Part shown: positions 6,570 to 15,083 of the stretch, in pieces
Position numbering within the stretch: the stretch's first letter is position 1
Layout: every line of letters begins with the position of its first letter
NCBI GenBank assembly: GCA_034408745.1
Contig: JAWXCM010000417.1
Span: 1-18,991, forward strand
Origin: JAWXCM01 sp034408745
Lineage (GTDB): Bacteria; Acidobacteriota; Terriglobia; Bryobacterales; Bryobacteraceae
DNA length: 18,991 bases
Reading direction: 5' to 3'
The notes under the pieces: generated by a model
Databases searched by the model: none
What the model was told of the DNA's origin: nothing
The model's input: the letters and a program-made list of their open reading frames with translations, nothing else
Made by a program: the position numbers and the translations under genes

Positions 6570-8027
6570 CTACCAGATTCCGAGGACCTTCCACCATGCG
6601 AATCCCACGGTTCCCCAGACCGCGACATTCGCGAGGGAGACGATGAATCCGGCTCGCCACCAGGTAGCGAACGAGACGTAGCCGTGGCCGTAGAACATGG
6701 GCGCGGGGGTGGTGCCGTAGTGGGTGAGTCCGGCGGACATGCAGACGAAGCAGGCGAAGGCGAAGGACACGAGCCCGACGGGCGCTCCTTTGGCCAGGAG
6801 TATGGCGAGGAAGGCCGGGTACATCGCCAGCAGGTGGGCGGTGATGCTGGCGAAGGCGTAGTGCGCGTAGTAGTAGATTCCGAGGGCAATGGTGAACAGG
6901 AGTGGCCAGCCGAGGTAGCCGAACTGGTTGGAGATCATGCGGGCGAACTCGGCTGGCACCTTTGCGTCGTTGAGCGCTTTGCCGAGCATGACGAGTCCGC
7001 CGTACCAGATGAAGAGGTCCCACGCGGCCTTCTCAGAGCGGACGTCTTCCCAGGAGAGGACTCCGGTGAGCAGGAGAGCGACGGTGCCGAGGAGGGCCAC
7101 CTGGGTGGTGTCGAGACCGTGGGAGGAGGTGGTCATCCACATGCCACAGACAGCGACGAAGACGGCGGCCATGATCCACTCCGAGCGGGAGAGTGGGCCC
7201 ATTGCGGCGAGTTCGGTTCGGGCAAACACGCGTGCTTCGGGGGTTCGGTGGATCTCCGGAGGGCTGATTCGCATGACGATCCACGGGATGATGGCAAGCG
7301 ACAGCAGACCGGGGACGATTCCGGCCAGAAACCAGGACATCCACGTGATGGCGAATCCGGCGTTGCCTGCCATTTTCGCGGCCAGCGGGTTGCTGGCCTG
7401 TCCTGTGAGGAACATGGCGGCGGAGATGCAGGTGCTTTGGTACACGGCGGTGTAGAGGTACGTGCCAAGGAGCGAGGCCGACGTTCCGGGCCGGGAGCCG
7501 TAGAGCTCACTGATGGAGCGCGCGATGGGCAGGATGACGCCGCCGCAACGGGCTCCGTTGGAGGGGATGATTCCGGCGAGCACCAGATCCGAGAGGGACA
7601 GGGCGTAGCAGACGCCGACGGTGTTGTGGCCTACGAGCCGCACGAAAAAGAGGGCGATTCGGCGGGCGAGTCCGGTGTTGATGAGGGCTCGGGAGAGGAA
7701 GAAGGCGGCCATGACGAGCCAGACGGTGGGGTCGCCGAAGCCGGACAGGGCCTGGCCTGGCGATATGCCGCCGAGGACGGGGGTGAGGGTGATGGCGATG
7801 AGGACGAGGGCGCCCTGCGGGATGGGCTCCAGCATGAGGCCGGCGACGGTGGCGGTGAACAGGGCGAACAGGCGCCATGCGGTGGGCGTGAGGGCGTCGG
7901 GTCTGGGCAGCAGGAGCGCGATTCCGCAGTAGACGGCTACGACTGCCGCCAGGCGCGCAAGCCGGGCCGTCGCGGCCAGTGGCGGGGCCGGGATGATTGC
8001 GTCGGGAGGGGAAGCGGCTGTCGGCAT
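6570..8027 (-). CDS. DASS (SLC13/CitT-type) anion:sodium symporter or exchanger
   Basis: This 485-residue inner-membrane protein has about a dozen hydrophobic segments, the usual length for divalent anion:sodium symporters. Two family signatures are visible. One is LAGIIPSNGARCGGVILPI, the first hairpin-loop region, where the usual SNT reads SNG (Ser156-Asn157-Gly158). The other is GLTHYGTTPAPMFYGHGYVS near the C-terminus, typical of the CitT/2-oxoglutarate-malate branch. Likely substrates are C4/C5 dicarboxylates or citrate, moved with sodium or by exchange; the exact substrate cannot be read from sequence. It leads a two-gene unit with the secreted epimerase-fold protein and is divergent from the HAF-repeat gene. 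A TATGAT hexamer at 8042-8047 lies just before its ATG. Confidence 0.92.
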   Translation of the reverse strand: MPTAASPPDAIIPAPPLAATARLARLAAVVAVYCGIALLLPRPDALTPTAWRLFALFTATVAGLMLEPIPQGALVLIAITLTPVLGGISPGQALSGFGDPTVWLVMAAFFLSRALINTGLARRIALFFVRLVGHNTVGVCYALSLSDLVLAGIIPSNGARCGGVILPIARSISELYGSRPGTSASLLGTYLYTAVYQSTCISAAMFLTGQASNPLAAKMAGNAGFAITWMSWFLAGIVPGLLSLAIIPWIVMRISPPEIHRTPEARVFARTELAAMGPLSRSEWIMAAVFVAVCGMWMTTSSHGLDTTQVALLGTVALLLTGVLSWEDVRSEKAAWDLFIWYGGLVMLGKALNDAKVPAEFARMISNQFGYLGWPLLFTIALGIYYYAHYAFASITAHLLAMYPAFLAILLAKGAPVGLVSFAFACFVCMSAGLTHYGTTPAPMFYGHGYVSFATWWRAGFIVSLANVAVWGTVGFAWWKVLGIW

Positions 8028-8108
8028 CAGGGCCAGGCAGAATCATACAATGACGCCACCCGGGAGAGTACTTTTGGACTATTCCATTCTCAAAAACGGG
8101 GAATTTCA

Positions 8109-9242
8109 ATGGAATCGGAAAACTGCGATACTTCGGCCAGAATGAAGTGGACTGGTGTGTTTTTAATCGTTGCAGGCTGCCTCCCGGCGGCTACTGTGTA
8201 TGACGTGGTGGGGCTGGGAGGATACGGCGGCAACTCAGCCGCGGCGAACGGAATCGCGGCGAATGGCCGGACGGCGGGCACGGGCAGCACGCCCAGCGGG
8301 GCTCAGGTGGCCTTCGCCGGGGGCGCGGGAACGGGCTCGGCTACCACGCTGGGAGCCAATGCCAGCGCGGCTGACGTGAACTCGGCGGGCACTGTGGTGG
8401 GAACTTCGTGGGACAGCGGCGGGCCTCGGGCGACGGTTTGGCGGGCCGGAATTGCGGACGCGATTCTGGGGGTGGACAGCTACGGGCTGGGAATCAACGA
8501 GGCCGGGGACATCGCCGGGTCGCGTCTGGAAGGGACACAGATGCAGGCGTTTGTCCAGAGTGGTTCTTCGTTTACCGACATAGGGATCGGCGGATCGACC
8601 TGGAGTGCGGCTTACGATATCAACTCATCGGGCGGGGCGGCGGGTTATTCGATGCAGCAGAACGGCAGTTTCCAGGCGTTTGTGTGGGACGGTGCACAGG
8701 GCTCGCGGCTGCTGGGGACGCTGGGGGGCGGGAACAGCTATGCCCAGGCGCTCAGCGATACGGGTTTGGTTGTCGGAAGCTCGCTGACAAATGCAAGCCG
8801 GCTGCACGCCTTTGTCTATGACGGAGTGATGCGGGATCTGGGAACGCTGGGCGGGTCACTGAGTGCGGCGTATGACGTGAACACGGCCGGGCAGGTGGTG
8901 GGGTACTCGATGGACGGCACGGGGCGCAGCCGGGCCTTCGTGTGGCTGAACGGCGTGATGGTGGATTTGAATGCGCTGGTGGACGCGGGGTCGGGCTGGA
9001 CGCTCACCGCGGCTTACGGGATCAATTCGACGGGCCAAATCGTGGGGGAAGGCACCTATTACGGGCAGTCGACGGCATTCCGACTGGATCCGGTGCAGGC
9101 TGCGGCGACTGGCGGGTTGAACCTGGTGAGTGCTGACGCCGAGGTACCCGAGCCAATCGGGATGGCGGCGGTTGGTTTGATCTTGCTGTGGCTGGGGAGT
9201 CGGAGGCTCCGGCGGCAGCCGCCCAGGGACGGTGTCGGGTGA
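8109..9242 (+). CDS. HAF-repeat secreted protein with PEP-CTERM sorting signal
   Basis: The protein has 377 residues from the ATG at 8109, which has GGGGA just upstream. An ATG at 8142 (residue 12) begins a cleaner signal peptide, MKWTGVFLIVAGCLPAA, and may be the true start. The body is made of repeats of the HAF extracellular family: AYDINSSGGAAGYS, AFVWDG, LLGTLGGGNSYAQALSDTG, AFVYDG, LGTLGGSLSAAYDVNTAGQ and AFVWLNG. These predict a beta-rich surface or matrix protein. Residues 346-369 are a PEP-CTERM tail: VPEP, a hydrophobic helix, then SRRLRR. The family is known to be processed by an exosortase (EpsH/XrtA type), usually with exopolysaccharide genes; none is in the window. The frame stays open for 2 kb upstream, but that part is antisense to other genes. 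Confidence 0.87.
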   Translation: MESENCDTSARMKWTGVFLIVAGCLPAATVYDVVGLGGYGGNSAAANGIAANGRTAGTGSTPSGAQVAFAGGAGTGSATTLGANASAADVNSAGTVVGTSWDSGGPRATVWRAGIADAILGVDSYGLGINEAGDIAGSRLEGTQMQAFVQSGSSFTDIGIGGSTWSAAYDINSSGGAAGYSMQQNGSFQAFVWDGAQGSRLLGTLGGGNSYAQALSDTGLVVGSSLTNASRLHAFVYDGVMRDLGTLGGSLSAAYDVNTAGQVVGYSMDGTGRSRAFVWLNGVMVDLNALVDAGSGWTLTAAYGINSTGQIVGEGTYYGQSTAFRLDPVQAAATGGLNLVSADAEVPEPIGMAAVGLILLWLGSRRLRRQPPRDGVG

Positions 9243-9251
9243 CACCGTCCC
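9226..9251. terminator. Hairpin terminator overlapping the HAF stop codon
   Basis: A perfect 11-base stem (GGGACGGTGTC at 9226-9236 with GACACCGTCCC at 9241-9251) encloses a GGGT loop. The TGA of the HAF gene lies inside it at 9240-9242, and the convergent permease gene ends at 9268. It can serve both strands; a moderately T-rich stretch follows on the plus strand. Confidence 0.7.
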
Positions 9252-9267
9252 TGCTGCTCTGTTTGGT

Positions 9268-10713
9268 TTAGTTGGTGCCTGAGGCTTTGCGCAGATTGCT
9301 GTTGTGGCGACTGTAGGTGAAGTAGATCACCAGACCAATGGCGAGCCAGACGAAGAGTCGCAGCCAGTTCTCGAGTCCGAGGCCGGCCATCAGGAACAGG
9401 TTGGCAAAGATGCCGAGGATCGGCACGATGGGAACCAGCGGCGTCTTGAACGGCCGGGGGAGATTGGGGTGCGTCCTGCGCATCACCAGGATTCCGGCGC
9501 ACACCAGCACGAAGGCGAACAGCGTGCCGATGCTGGTCATTTCTCCTACGATCTTAATCGGCGCGAAGGCCGCGAACAGACCGACGAACACCATGAACAC
9601 CATGTTGCTGCGCCAGGGTGTCCGCCACTTCGGGTGGATGTCGCTGAAGACTTTGGGGAGCAGACCGTCGCGGGACATGGAGTAGAAGACTCGGGACTGG
9701 CCGAGGAGCATGACCAGGATCACCGATGTGTAGCCGGCGATGATGGCGACCTTGATGGCCGTTTTCAGCCAGACCAGACCTGTGCGGTCGATGGCGGTGG
9801 CTACGGGCGCCGCGTTGTCCAGCTCCTTGTAGTTCACGATGCCTGTGAGGACGTGGGCGAAGAGCACGTACAGGGCGGTACAGACGACCAGCGAGCCGAT
9901 GATGCCGATGGGCATGTCGCGCTGCGGATTCTTCGTTTCCTGCGCGGCTGTTGAGACCGCGTCGAACCCAATGAAGGCGAAGAAGACGACCCCCGCTGCT
10001 CGAACTACCCCGCTGAATCCGAACTGTCCTGGACCCGTGTTTTCGGGAATGTACGGAACGTAGTTGGCCGGGTTGATGTAGGCCCAGCCGAAGATGATGA
10101 ACAGAATGACGACGAAGACTTTCAGGACGACCACCACGGCGTTGGCAGTGGCCGATTCCTGAATACCGACCATGAGCAGTGCGGATATGGCGACGACTAC
10201 GAAGATGGCGGGCAGGTTCACAAGGCCTGTAGTCACTGTTCCGTCGGCGAGTGTGATGGATTGCCAGGGAGAAGCTATGAGGCGTTGCGGCAATTCGATG
10301 CCGAAATCTCGAAACAAGGAGTTGATATAGCCTGACCAACTCACGGCAACGGTAGATGCGCCGACGGCATATTCGAGGACCAGATCCCAGCCGATGATCC
10401 AGGCGAGCAGTTCGCCCATGGTTGCGTAGGAGTAGGTGTACGCACTGCCGGCGATGGGGATCATGGTTGAAAACTCGCTGTAGCACAAGCCTGCGAACGC
10501 GCAGCCGACGGCGGCGAGCACGAAGGACAGCGTGACGGCGGGCCCGGCGTGGTGTGCCGCGGCGATGCCGGTAAGCGAGAAAAGACCGGCACCGATAATG
10601 GCGCCTATGCCGAGGGCAACCAGCTGAACGGGGCCGAGGGTTCGCTTGAGTGCGTGCTCGCCTTCCGATTCAGCCATGATGCGACTCAGCGGTTTGGTCG
10701 CAAACAGACTCAT
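9268..10713 (-). CDS. APC-family amino-acid permease, cationic amino-acid transporter (CAT) type
   Basis: This 481-residue inner-membrane protein has about 12-13 hydrophobic segments. The first helix carries the APC substrate/sodium-site motif GIGAIIGAGLFSLTG. IPIAGSAYTYSYATMGELLAWIIGW and VFFAFIGFDAVSTAAQETKNP follow, both characteristic of the cationic/branched amino-acid transporter branch (YhdG-like). A long N-terminus (KRTLGPVQLVALGIG) also fits that branch. It would take up an amino acid with protons or by facilitated transport; the substrate is not decided. An ACGGAG seven bases before the ATG at 10713 supports the start. It lies 36 bases after the second permease gene and is last in the peptidase-ThiE-permease operon. 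Confidence 0.93.
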   Translation of the reverse strand: MSLFATKPLSRIMAESEGEHALKRTLGPVQLVALGIGAIIGAGLFSLTGIAAAHHAGPAVTLSFVLAAVGCAFAGLCYSEFSTMIPIAGSAYTYSYATMGELLAWIIGWDLVLEYAVGASTVAVSWSGYINSLFRDFGIELPQRLIASPWQSITLADGTVTTGLVNLPAIFVVVAISALLMVGIQESATANAVVVVLKVFVVILFIIFGWAYINPANYVPYIPENTGPGQFGFSGVVRAAGVVFFAFIGFDAVSTAAQETKNPQRDMPIGIIGSLVVCTALYVLFAHVLTGIVNYKELDNAAPVATAIDRTGLVWLKTAIKVAIIAGYTSVILVMLLGQSRVFYSMSRDGLLPKVFSDIHPKWRTPWRSNMVFMVFVGLFAAFAPIKIVGEMTSIGTLFAFVLVCAGILVMRRTHPNLPRPFKTPLVPIVPILGIFANLFLMAGLGLENWLRLFVWLAIGLVIYFTYSRHNSNLRKASGTN

Positions 10714-10749
10714 TTGTGAACTCCGTTGGTGTGATTCGCTTGCATCGAT

Positions 10750-12162
10750 TTACCTCGTCTGCGTTGAGCGGTCCCGGGTGCGCCAAAGAAAGTAGACGGG
10801 GATTCCCAGAAGCACAATGATCAGTCCCGGCCAGGTGTAATTCGGTTTGTATAGTAACAGCAGGATTTCAATCAGTCCAGCGACACCAATGTACAGCGCC
10901 GGGAGAACCGGGTATCCGAAGGCCTTGTAGGGGCGTTCCATGTCGGGCCGGGTGCGGCGGAGCACGAAGACTCCGACGATGGTGAGGATGTAGAACAGCA
11001 GGACGGCGAAGATCACGTAGTCGAGCAGATCGCCGTATCGACCGGTCATAGTGAGGGCGGCGGCCCAGAGGCACTGGAGCCAAAGCGAGACGACCGGCAC
11101 GTGGTGTTTGCTGTCGACCACCGCGGCGGGTTTGAAGAAGAGGCCGTCTTTGGCCATCGCGTAGTAGACGCGGGCTCCGGCGAGCACCATGCCGTTGACG
11201 CAGCCAAACGTGGAGATCATGATAGCGATGGCGAGCACGCTGGAGCCGAACGTGCCGAACATCTGTGTCGCGACGGCGGTGGCGACGCGGTCCTGCGGGG
11301 CGTTCTGGATGGATTCCAGCGGCAGCGCATAGAGGTAGACCATGTTGCAGGCGAGGTAGAGCGCTGATACTGCGAGTACGCCGAGTACTAATGAGAGCGG
11401 GAGATTGCGCTTCGGGTTCCGGATCTCGCCAGCTGTGAACGTGACGTTGTTCCAGGCGTCGGAGGAGAACAGGGCCCCAACCATGGCGACTCCGGTGAGG
11501 CGGATGACGTCGAAGTTCAGGCCCGCGCCGGCCCAGAAATTGTCGCCGAAGTTGCGGGTTATGGCCGCTTCGTTCCGGCCGAACGCGAAGCCGAAGCCGA
11601 TAAGTCCGAGCAGGGCGGCGGTCTTGGCTACGGTGAATACGTTCTGCACGATGGAACCGGTCCTGACGCCTCGCGTGTTGACCCACGTGAGGAAGACGAG
11701 GATGCCGATCGCGAGGGCCTGCTGGGTGCTGAGGAACGGGAGTATCTTGTTTTCGGCCGAGATACCTGGGAGGAAGACTCCGGTGAACTTGGCGAAGGCT
11801 ACAGCGACGGCCGCGATGGTTCCGGTCTGGATTACCAGGAAGAGGGTCCAGCCATAGAGGAAGCCGTACAGCGGACCGAAGGCCTCGCGGAGATAGACGT
11901 ACTGGCCTCCGGCCTGGGGCATTGCGGCTGCGAGTTCGCCATAGGCCAGGGCGGCGACGATGGTCAGCAGTGCGGTGACTACCCAGGTCATCATGAGCAG
12001 TCCAGGCGACTGCACCTGCCGCCCGATGTCAGCCGCGACGATGAAGACTCCCGAGCCGATCATGGAGCCCATGACGATGGTTGTGGAGTCAAAGAGACCG
12101 AGCCGTTTGACGAGTCCGGTCTGTGGCGATACGTCCACCGGATCAGCGGCGGCTTTGTTCAT
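10750..12162 (-). CDS. APC-family amino-acid permease, LAT-like type
   Basis: This 470-residue polytopic membrane protein begins with the APC signature STTIVMGSMIGSGVFIV, followed by AYGELAAAMPQAGGQYVYL and REAFGPLYGFLYGW. That pattern is typical of the L-type amino-acid transporter (LAT) branch rather than the CAT branch of its neighbour. DAWNNVTFTAGEIRNPKRN in the middle is also a family hallmark. The likely role is uptake or exchange of neutral amino acids. The ATG at 12162 lies 20 bases inside the end of thiE, which points to translational coupling. Having two different APC permeases downstream of a peptidase suggests use of peptide-derived amino acids. Confidence 0.93.
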   Translation of the reverse strand: MNKAAADPVDVSPQTGLVKRLGLFDSTTIVMGSMIGSGVFIVAADIGRQVQSPGLLMMTWVVTALLTIVAALAYGELAAAMPQAGGQYVYLREAFGPLYGFLYGWTLFLVIQTGTIAAVAVAFAKFTGVFLPGISAENKILPFLSTQQALAIGILVFLTWVNTRGVRTGSIVQNVFTVAKTAALLGLIGFGFAFGRNEAAITRNFGDNFWAGAGLNFDVIRLTGVAMVGALFSSDAWNNVTFTAGEIRNPKRNLPLSLVLGVLAVSALYLACNMVYLYALPLESIQNAPQDRVATAVATQMFGTFGSSVLAIAIMISTFGCVNGMVLAGARVYYAMAKDGLFFKPAAVVDSKHHVPVVSLWLQCLWAAALTMTGRYGDLLDYVIFAVLLFYILTIVGVFVLRRTRPDMERPYKAFGYPVLPALYIGVAGLIEILLLLYKPNYTWPGLIIVLLGIPVYFLWRTRDRSTQTR

Positions 12163-12790
12163 TTGCGATCCTCATCCATTCCTCTGCGCGATCTCTGACG
12201 GACGACTTCGACGCTTGCTCAGGGTACAAGTCGCCGATGATGGCGACCGAATCGGCGCCGGAGCGCCAGACTTCGGGGGCTCGCTCCCGGGTGATGCCAC
12301 CGATGGCAACCAGGGGTCCCTGCCAGGCCTGGCGAAGGAGCGCCAGTTCCGTGATGCCGACGACGGGGTCGGGACGCTCTTTGGAGATCGTCCCATAGAT
12401 GGGGCCTAGTGCGATATAGCTTACCGGTTCCTGTATGGCTTGTTCGAACTGGCCGGCGTTGTGGGTGGAAATGCCGATTACCGTGTCGGGGCCCACGACG
12501 CGGCGCACGTCGGCGGGCGGGAGATCGTCCTGACCGATGTGGACGCCTGCGTTGAGAAGGGCCGCGATGTCGGCGCGGTCGTTCACTACGAACGTTGCTC
12601 CGGCTTCGCGGGTTAGTTCGGCGATCCTGACGGCTTGCTGGTACACCTGCGCGCTGTAGTGCCCTTTCCAGCGCAGTTGCATCAGAGTTACGCCGCCTTC
12701 GAGCAGGGCCTCGGCTGCTGTGACCAGATCCAGTCCGCGGCGTGCGAGCACATCACCGTCGACGATGGCGTAGACCGGGCTGAGGCTCAT
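12143..12790 (-). CDS. thiE: Thiamine phosphate synthase
   Basis: This 215-residue cytoplasmic TIM-barrel protein is of normal length. ThiE joins hydroxymethylpyrimidine diphosphate with the thiazole phosphate to make thiamine phosphate. Visible motifs are GVTLMQLRWKG, FVVNDRADIAALLNAGVHIG followed by QDDLP (Asn70-Asp71-Arg72, His84, Gln87, Asp89), IGISTHN, YIALGPIYGT and a phosphate-binding VAIGGI. All the expected active-site positions look intact. Its start overlaps the stop of the S9 peptidase gene by four bases and its end overlaps the permease gene by 20. No other thiamine gene is nearby and no THI-box riboswitch is seen upstream. Its placement between a peptidase and amino-acid permeases is unusual. 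A paralogue elsewhere in the genome cannot be excluded. Confidence 0.92.
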   Translation of the reverse strand: MSLSPVYAIVDGDVLARRGLDLVTAAEALLEGGVTLMQLRWKGHYSAQVYQQAVRIAELTREAGATFVVNDRADIAALLNAGVHIGQDDLPPADVRRVVGPDTVIGISTHNAGQFEQAIQEPVSYIALGPIYGTISKERPDPVVGITELALLRQAWQGPLVAIGGITRERAPEVWRSGADSVAIIGDLYPEQASKSSVRDRAEEWMRIANEQSRR

Positions 12791-14940
12791 TTCAGCCAGC
12801 GCTCAAACCATGCGGCGGTGCGGCCGAAGGCGTCGATCCATGTCTCATCGCGGACGAAGCCGTGACTCTCTTCCGGGTAGTAGATGTGGTCGAACTGCTT
12901 ACCTTCCTGGATTAATTTTTCGGTGAGCTGGACGGCGTCCTGGAACAACACGTTGTTGTCGACCATGCCGTGCACGATCAGCAGATGGTCCCTGAGGTTA
13001 TTCGAGAACCAGATGGGTGAGCTGCGGCGATAGGCTTCGGGATTCAATGCCGGGGTATTGAGGCGCTGGGCGGTGTAGCCCGCGTTGTAGTTTTCCCAGT
13101 CGTAGACGCCGGCCCATGCGGCTCCGGCTCGAAACACGCCGGGCGCCTGGAAGAGCGATGTGGCGGTCATGAAGCCGCCGTAGCTGACACCCCATGTACC
13201 GAGCTTCGCGGTGTCGATGTTGCCGAGCCCCTTCAGATAATCGACTGCGCCGAGCACGTCGTTGAGGTCATTGCCGCCCATGTGGAGGTAGGCATCGCTG
13301 CGCCAGTCGCGGCCATAGCCGGTACTGCCGCGGTAGTCGAGGTCAATGACCACATAGCCGAGCGAGGTCAAGTAGGCGTTGAAGACGTAGCGGTACTCGT
13401 TGTAAGAGCCCCACTGGCGGAGCACGCTGGTGGCGATTCCCGCTCCGTGTACGTAGACTACGGCGGGCCACTGTTTGCCGGACTTGTCGTCCGGGTTGTA
13501 GCCTTTCGGAAGCAGGACCTTGGCTGCTACGCTTTTGCCGTCGCCCTTAGACGGGAACTGGACGTATCGAACAGCGGGCCAGGGGACGCTGGCGAACTCT
13601 CGTTTCGGCGACGTGGTGACGCGGGTACCGTCGACCCAGAGGTCGAAAGGCTCGCGTTCGGTGGCCCGCATGATGGATCGATGCTTTGCGCCGTCGCTCA
13701 CCATGCCGATGTGGAGGCCTTCACCGGTGCTCAGTTTTTCTTTGCCTGTGCCGTCGGGGCGGATGCGGTAGAACTGGCGCTGCGCAGTGTCGCCTTCAGT
13801 GGAGCTGAACCAGATCCAGCCGGCATCCCACCGCGGGTCGGCTGTAAATGGCTCTTTGCGGATTTCGAAGTTGCCCTTCGTGATTTGTACCGCGTCGCCG
13901 CCTGTAGCCTTCACCCGGTACAGGTGCGCGAAGCCGTCCTTCTCACTGGTGAACAGGACCTCATTGCCATCTTCAGACCAGTTGGCAAAGCCGTAATCGA
14001 CCCAGCGAGGGTCGGTCTCCTCGAAGACCTGCGTGGCCTTCAAGGTAGTGGCATCGACGGTGTAGATGCGGCGTTTTTTCCAGTCGGGGCTGAGCTGGGC
14101 GATGAACAGGCGCTTGCCGTCGGGCGACCACTCCGCGTCGATGCTGGACCACTTGTCGCCACCGCGGTCAATGGGGCGGGGCTTGCCGCCTTCGGCGCCG
14201 ATGAGGGACAACGTGGCGTCGACGGATTCGTCGCCCGCTGTCTGGCGGGGGATGGTTCGTGCAGTGGGGTAGCGTCCCGAGTAGTTCGGCAGGGGGATGG
14301 CCCGGGGTGTGCCCTTTGAGACGCGTATGACGAAGTTTTTGCCGTCTGGCGACCACTGGTAGTTGCTGAGGTTTCCCTGCTCGATGTCAGTGACCTGCCA
14401 GAGCTGGCCGTTCGACAGATTCTGAATAATGAGCTGGCCGCCCCGGAGTGAAGCAAGGCGCTTGCCATCGGGTGAGAAGCGCGGGAAGCTCTCCGCAGCT
14501 TTGGTGCGGGTCAGTCGGAATGGTGGCTTTGCACCGTCTGTACCGGCAAGCCAGATGTCTCCCTTGTACGTGAAGGCTGCTTGCCTGCCGTCTTCGGCGA
14601 GTTCGAACGAGGCCAGTCCGGGGTTCGGGACCTGGTAACGTTTGAGTCGCTCGTCCTTCTCGTCTTCACTGACATTGAGATCGTCCTTCTCAGCTTCGAG
14701 GCTGGTGAGGCGCGCCAGTTTTTTCGATTCCGCGTTGTAGCAATAGAGATCGAGGAAACGGCGGCCTTCGGCGTTCCAGAGGAAGCAAAGGACGGGACCT
14801 TTTTTAGCCCAGGCGGGACTGGAAGGGCTGGTCCCCCAGATGTAAGGGCGAGTGAAGAGCCGGGACAGCGGCGGGATCTCCGGCTGAGTCTGAGCGGCTA
14901 CGGAAACCGCGCACGTGAGTACGAGTACCAACCAGCGCAT
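12787..14940 (-). CDS. Secreted S9-family prolyl-oligopeptidase-type serine peptidase
   Basis: The protein has 717 residues from the ATG at 14940, chosen because it starts the signal peptide MRWLVLVLTCAVSVAAQ; an ATG at 14991 would place 17 residues before it. The N-terminal part is a beta-propeller with WD40/PD40-like blades: FSPDGKRLASLRGG, WSPDGKNFVIRV, WSPDGKRLFIAQ and WSEDGNEVLFTSE. The C-terminal alpha/beta-hydrolase contains VVYVHGAGI, DLDYRGSTGYGRDWR, nucleophile Ser586 in GVSYGGFM, Asp661 in HGMVDNN and His693 in ESHGF. The triad is complete. It most resembles the DPP-IV/acylaminoacyl-peptidase branch and would cleave short peptides in the periplasm or outside. It leads an operon with thiE and two amino-acid permeases, which fits peptide scavenging. 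Confidence 0.94.
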   Translation of the reverse strand: MRWLVLVLTCAVSVAAQTQPEIPPLSRLFTRPYIWGTSPSSPAWAKKGPVLCFLWNAEGRRFLDLYCYNAESKKLARLTSLEAEKDDLNVSEDEKDERLKRYQVPNPGLASFELAEDGRQAAFTYKGDIWLAGTDGAKPPFRLTRTKAAESFPRFSPDGKRLASLRGGQLIIQNLSNGQLWQVTDIEQGNLSNYQWSPDGKNFVIRVSKGTPRAIPLPNYSGRYPTARTIPRQTAGDESVDATLSLIGAEGGKPRPIDRGGDKWSSIDAEWSPDGKRLFIAQLSPDWKKRRIYTVDATTLKATQVFEETDPRWVDYGFANWSEDGNEVLFTSEKDGFAHLYRVKATGGDAVQITKGNFEIRKEPFTADPRWDAGWIWFSSTEGDTAQRQFYRIRPDGTGKEKLSTGEGLHIGMVSDGAKHRSIMRATEREPFDLWVDGTRVTTSPKREFASVPWPAVRYVQFPSKGDGKSVAAKVLLPKGYNPDDKSGKQWPAVVYVHGAGIATSVLRQWGSYNEYRYVFNAYLTSLGYVVIDLDYRGSTGYGRDWRSDAYLHMGGNDLNDVLGAVDYLKGLGNIDTAKLGTWGVSYGGFMTATSLFQAPGVFRAGAAWAGVYDWENYNAGYTAQRLNTPALNPEAYRRSSPIWFSNNLRDHLLIVHGMVDNNVLFQDAVQLTEKLIQEGKQFDHIYYPEESHGFVRDETWIDAFGRTAAWFERWLK

Positions 14941-15003
14941 GAAAGTAATGGACCATGTTAGCCTGGGAGAGCACAGCAGGGTAATCGCCATACTGTCGGT
15001 GGG

Positions 15004-15032
15004 TTGCGCTGGCGTGGCACAATCAGTAAGAT
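15004..15032 (+). promoter_or_regulatory. Weak candidate promoter for the receiver gene
   Basis: TTGCGC (15004-15009) and TAAGAT (15027-15032) are 17 bases apart. They lie about 50 bases before the receiver ATG in the divergent gap with the S9 peptidase gene. Both match consensus only in part. Confidence 0.25.
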
Positions 15033-15083
15033 CGTAATACTTCCGCGCTTCAAAAGTAGTTTTCTGAGATTCCGGTCCAATCT

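Noticed and set aside
6066..8108. 2-kb open extension upstream of the HAF-repeat gene in the same frame
   Set aside because: It is antisense to the transporter and the secreted protein, both well supported. Its residues are Gly/Glu/Asp-rich without any domain, and a proper signal peptide begins at 8109/8142.
9554..11686. Minus-strand frames of 310 codons (9554-10486) and 272 codons (10868-11686)
   Set aside because: Both are out-of-frame shadows within the two permease genes. Their products are Arg/His-rich and lack membrane segments.
13282..14319. Plus-strand open frame of 345 codons
   Set aside because: It is antisense to the S9 peptidase, whose catalytic triad and propeller repeats are clear.
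15015..15032. TGGCAC resembling the -24 element of a sigma-54 promoter
   Set aside because: The spacing-matched -12 position does not read TTGC, so the element is incomplete.
14941..15083. Divergent gap searched for a riboswitch or small RNA
   Set aside because: No conserved riboswitch core or stable hairpin is visible by eye, and no THI-box is seen despite thiE in the downstream operon.
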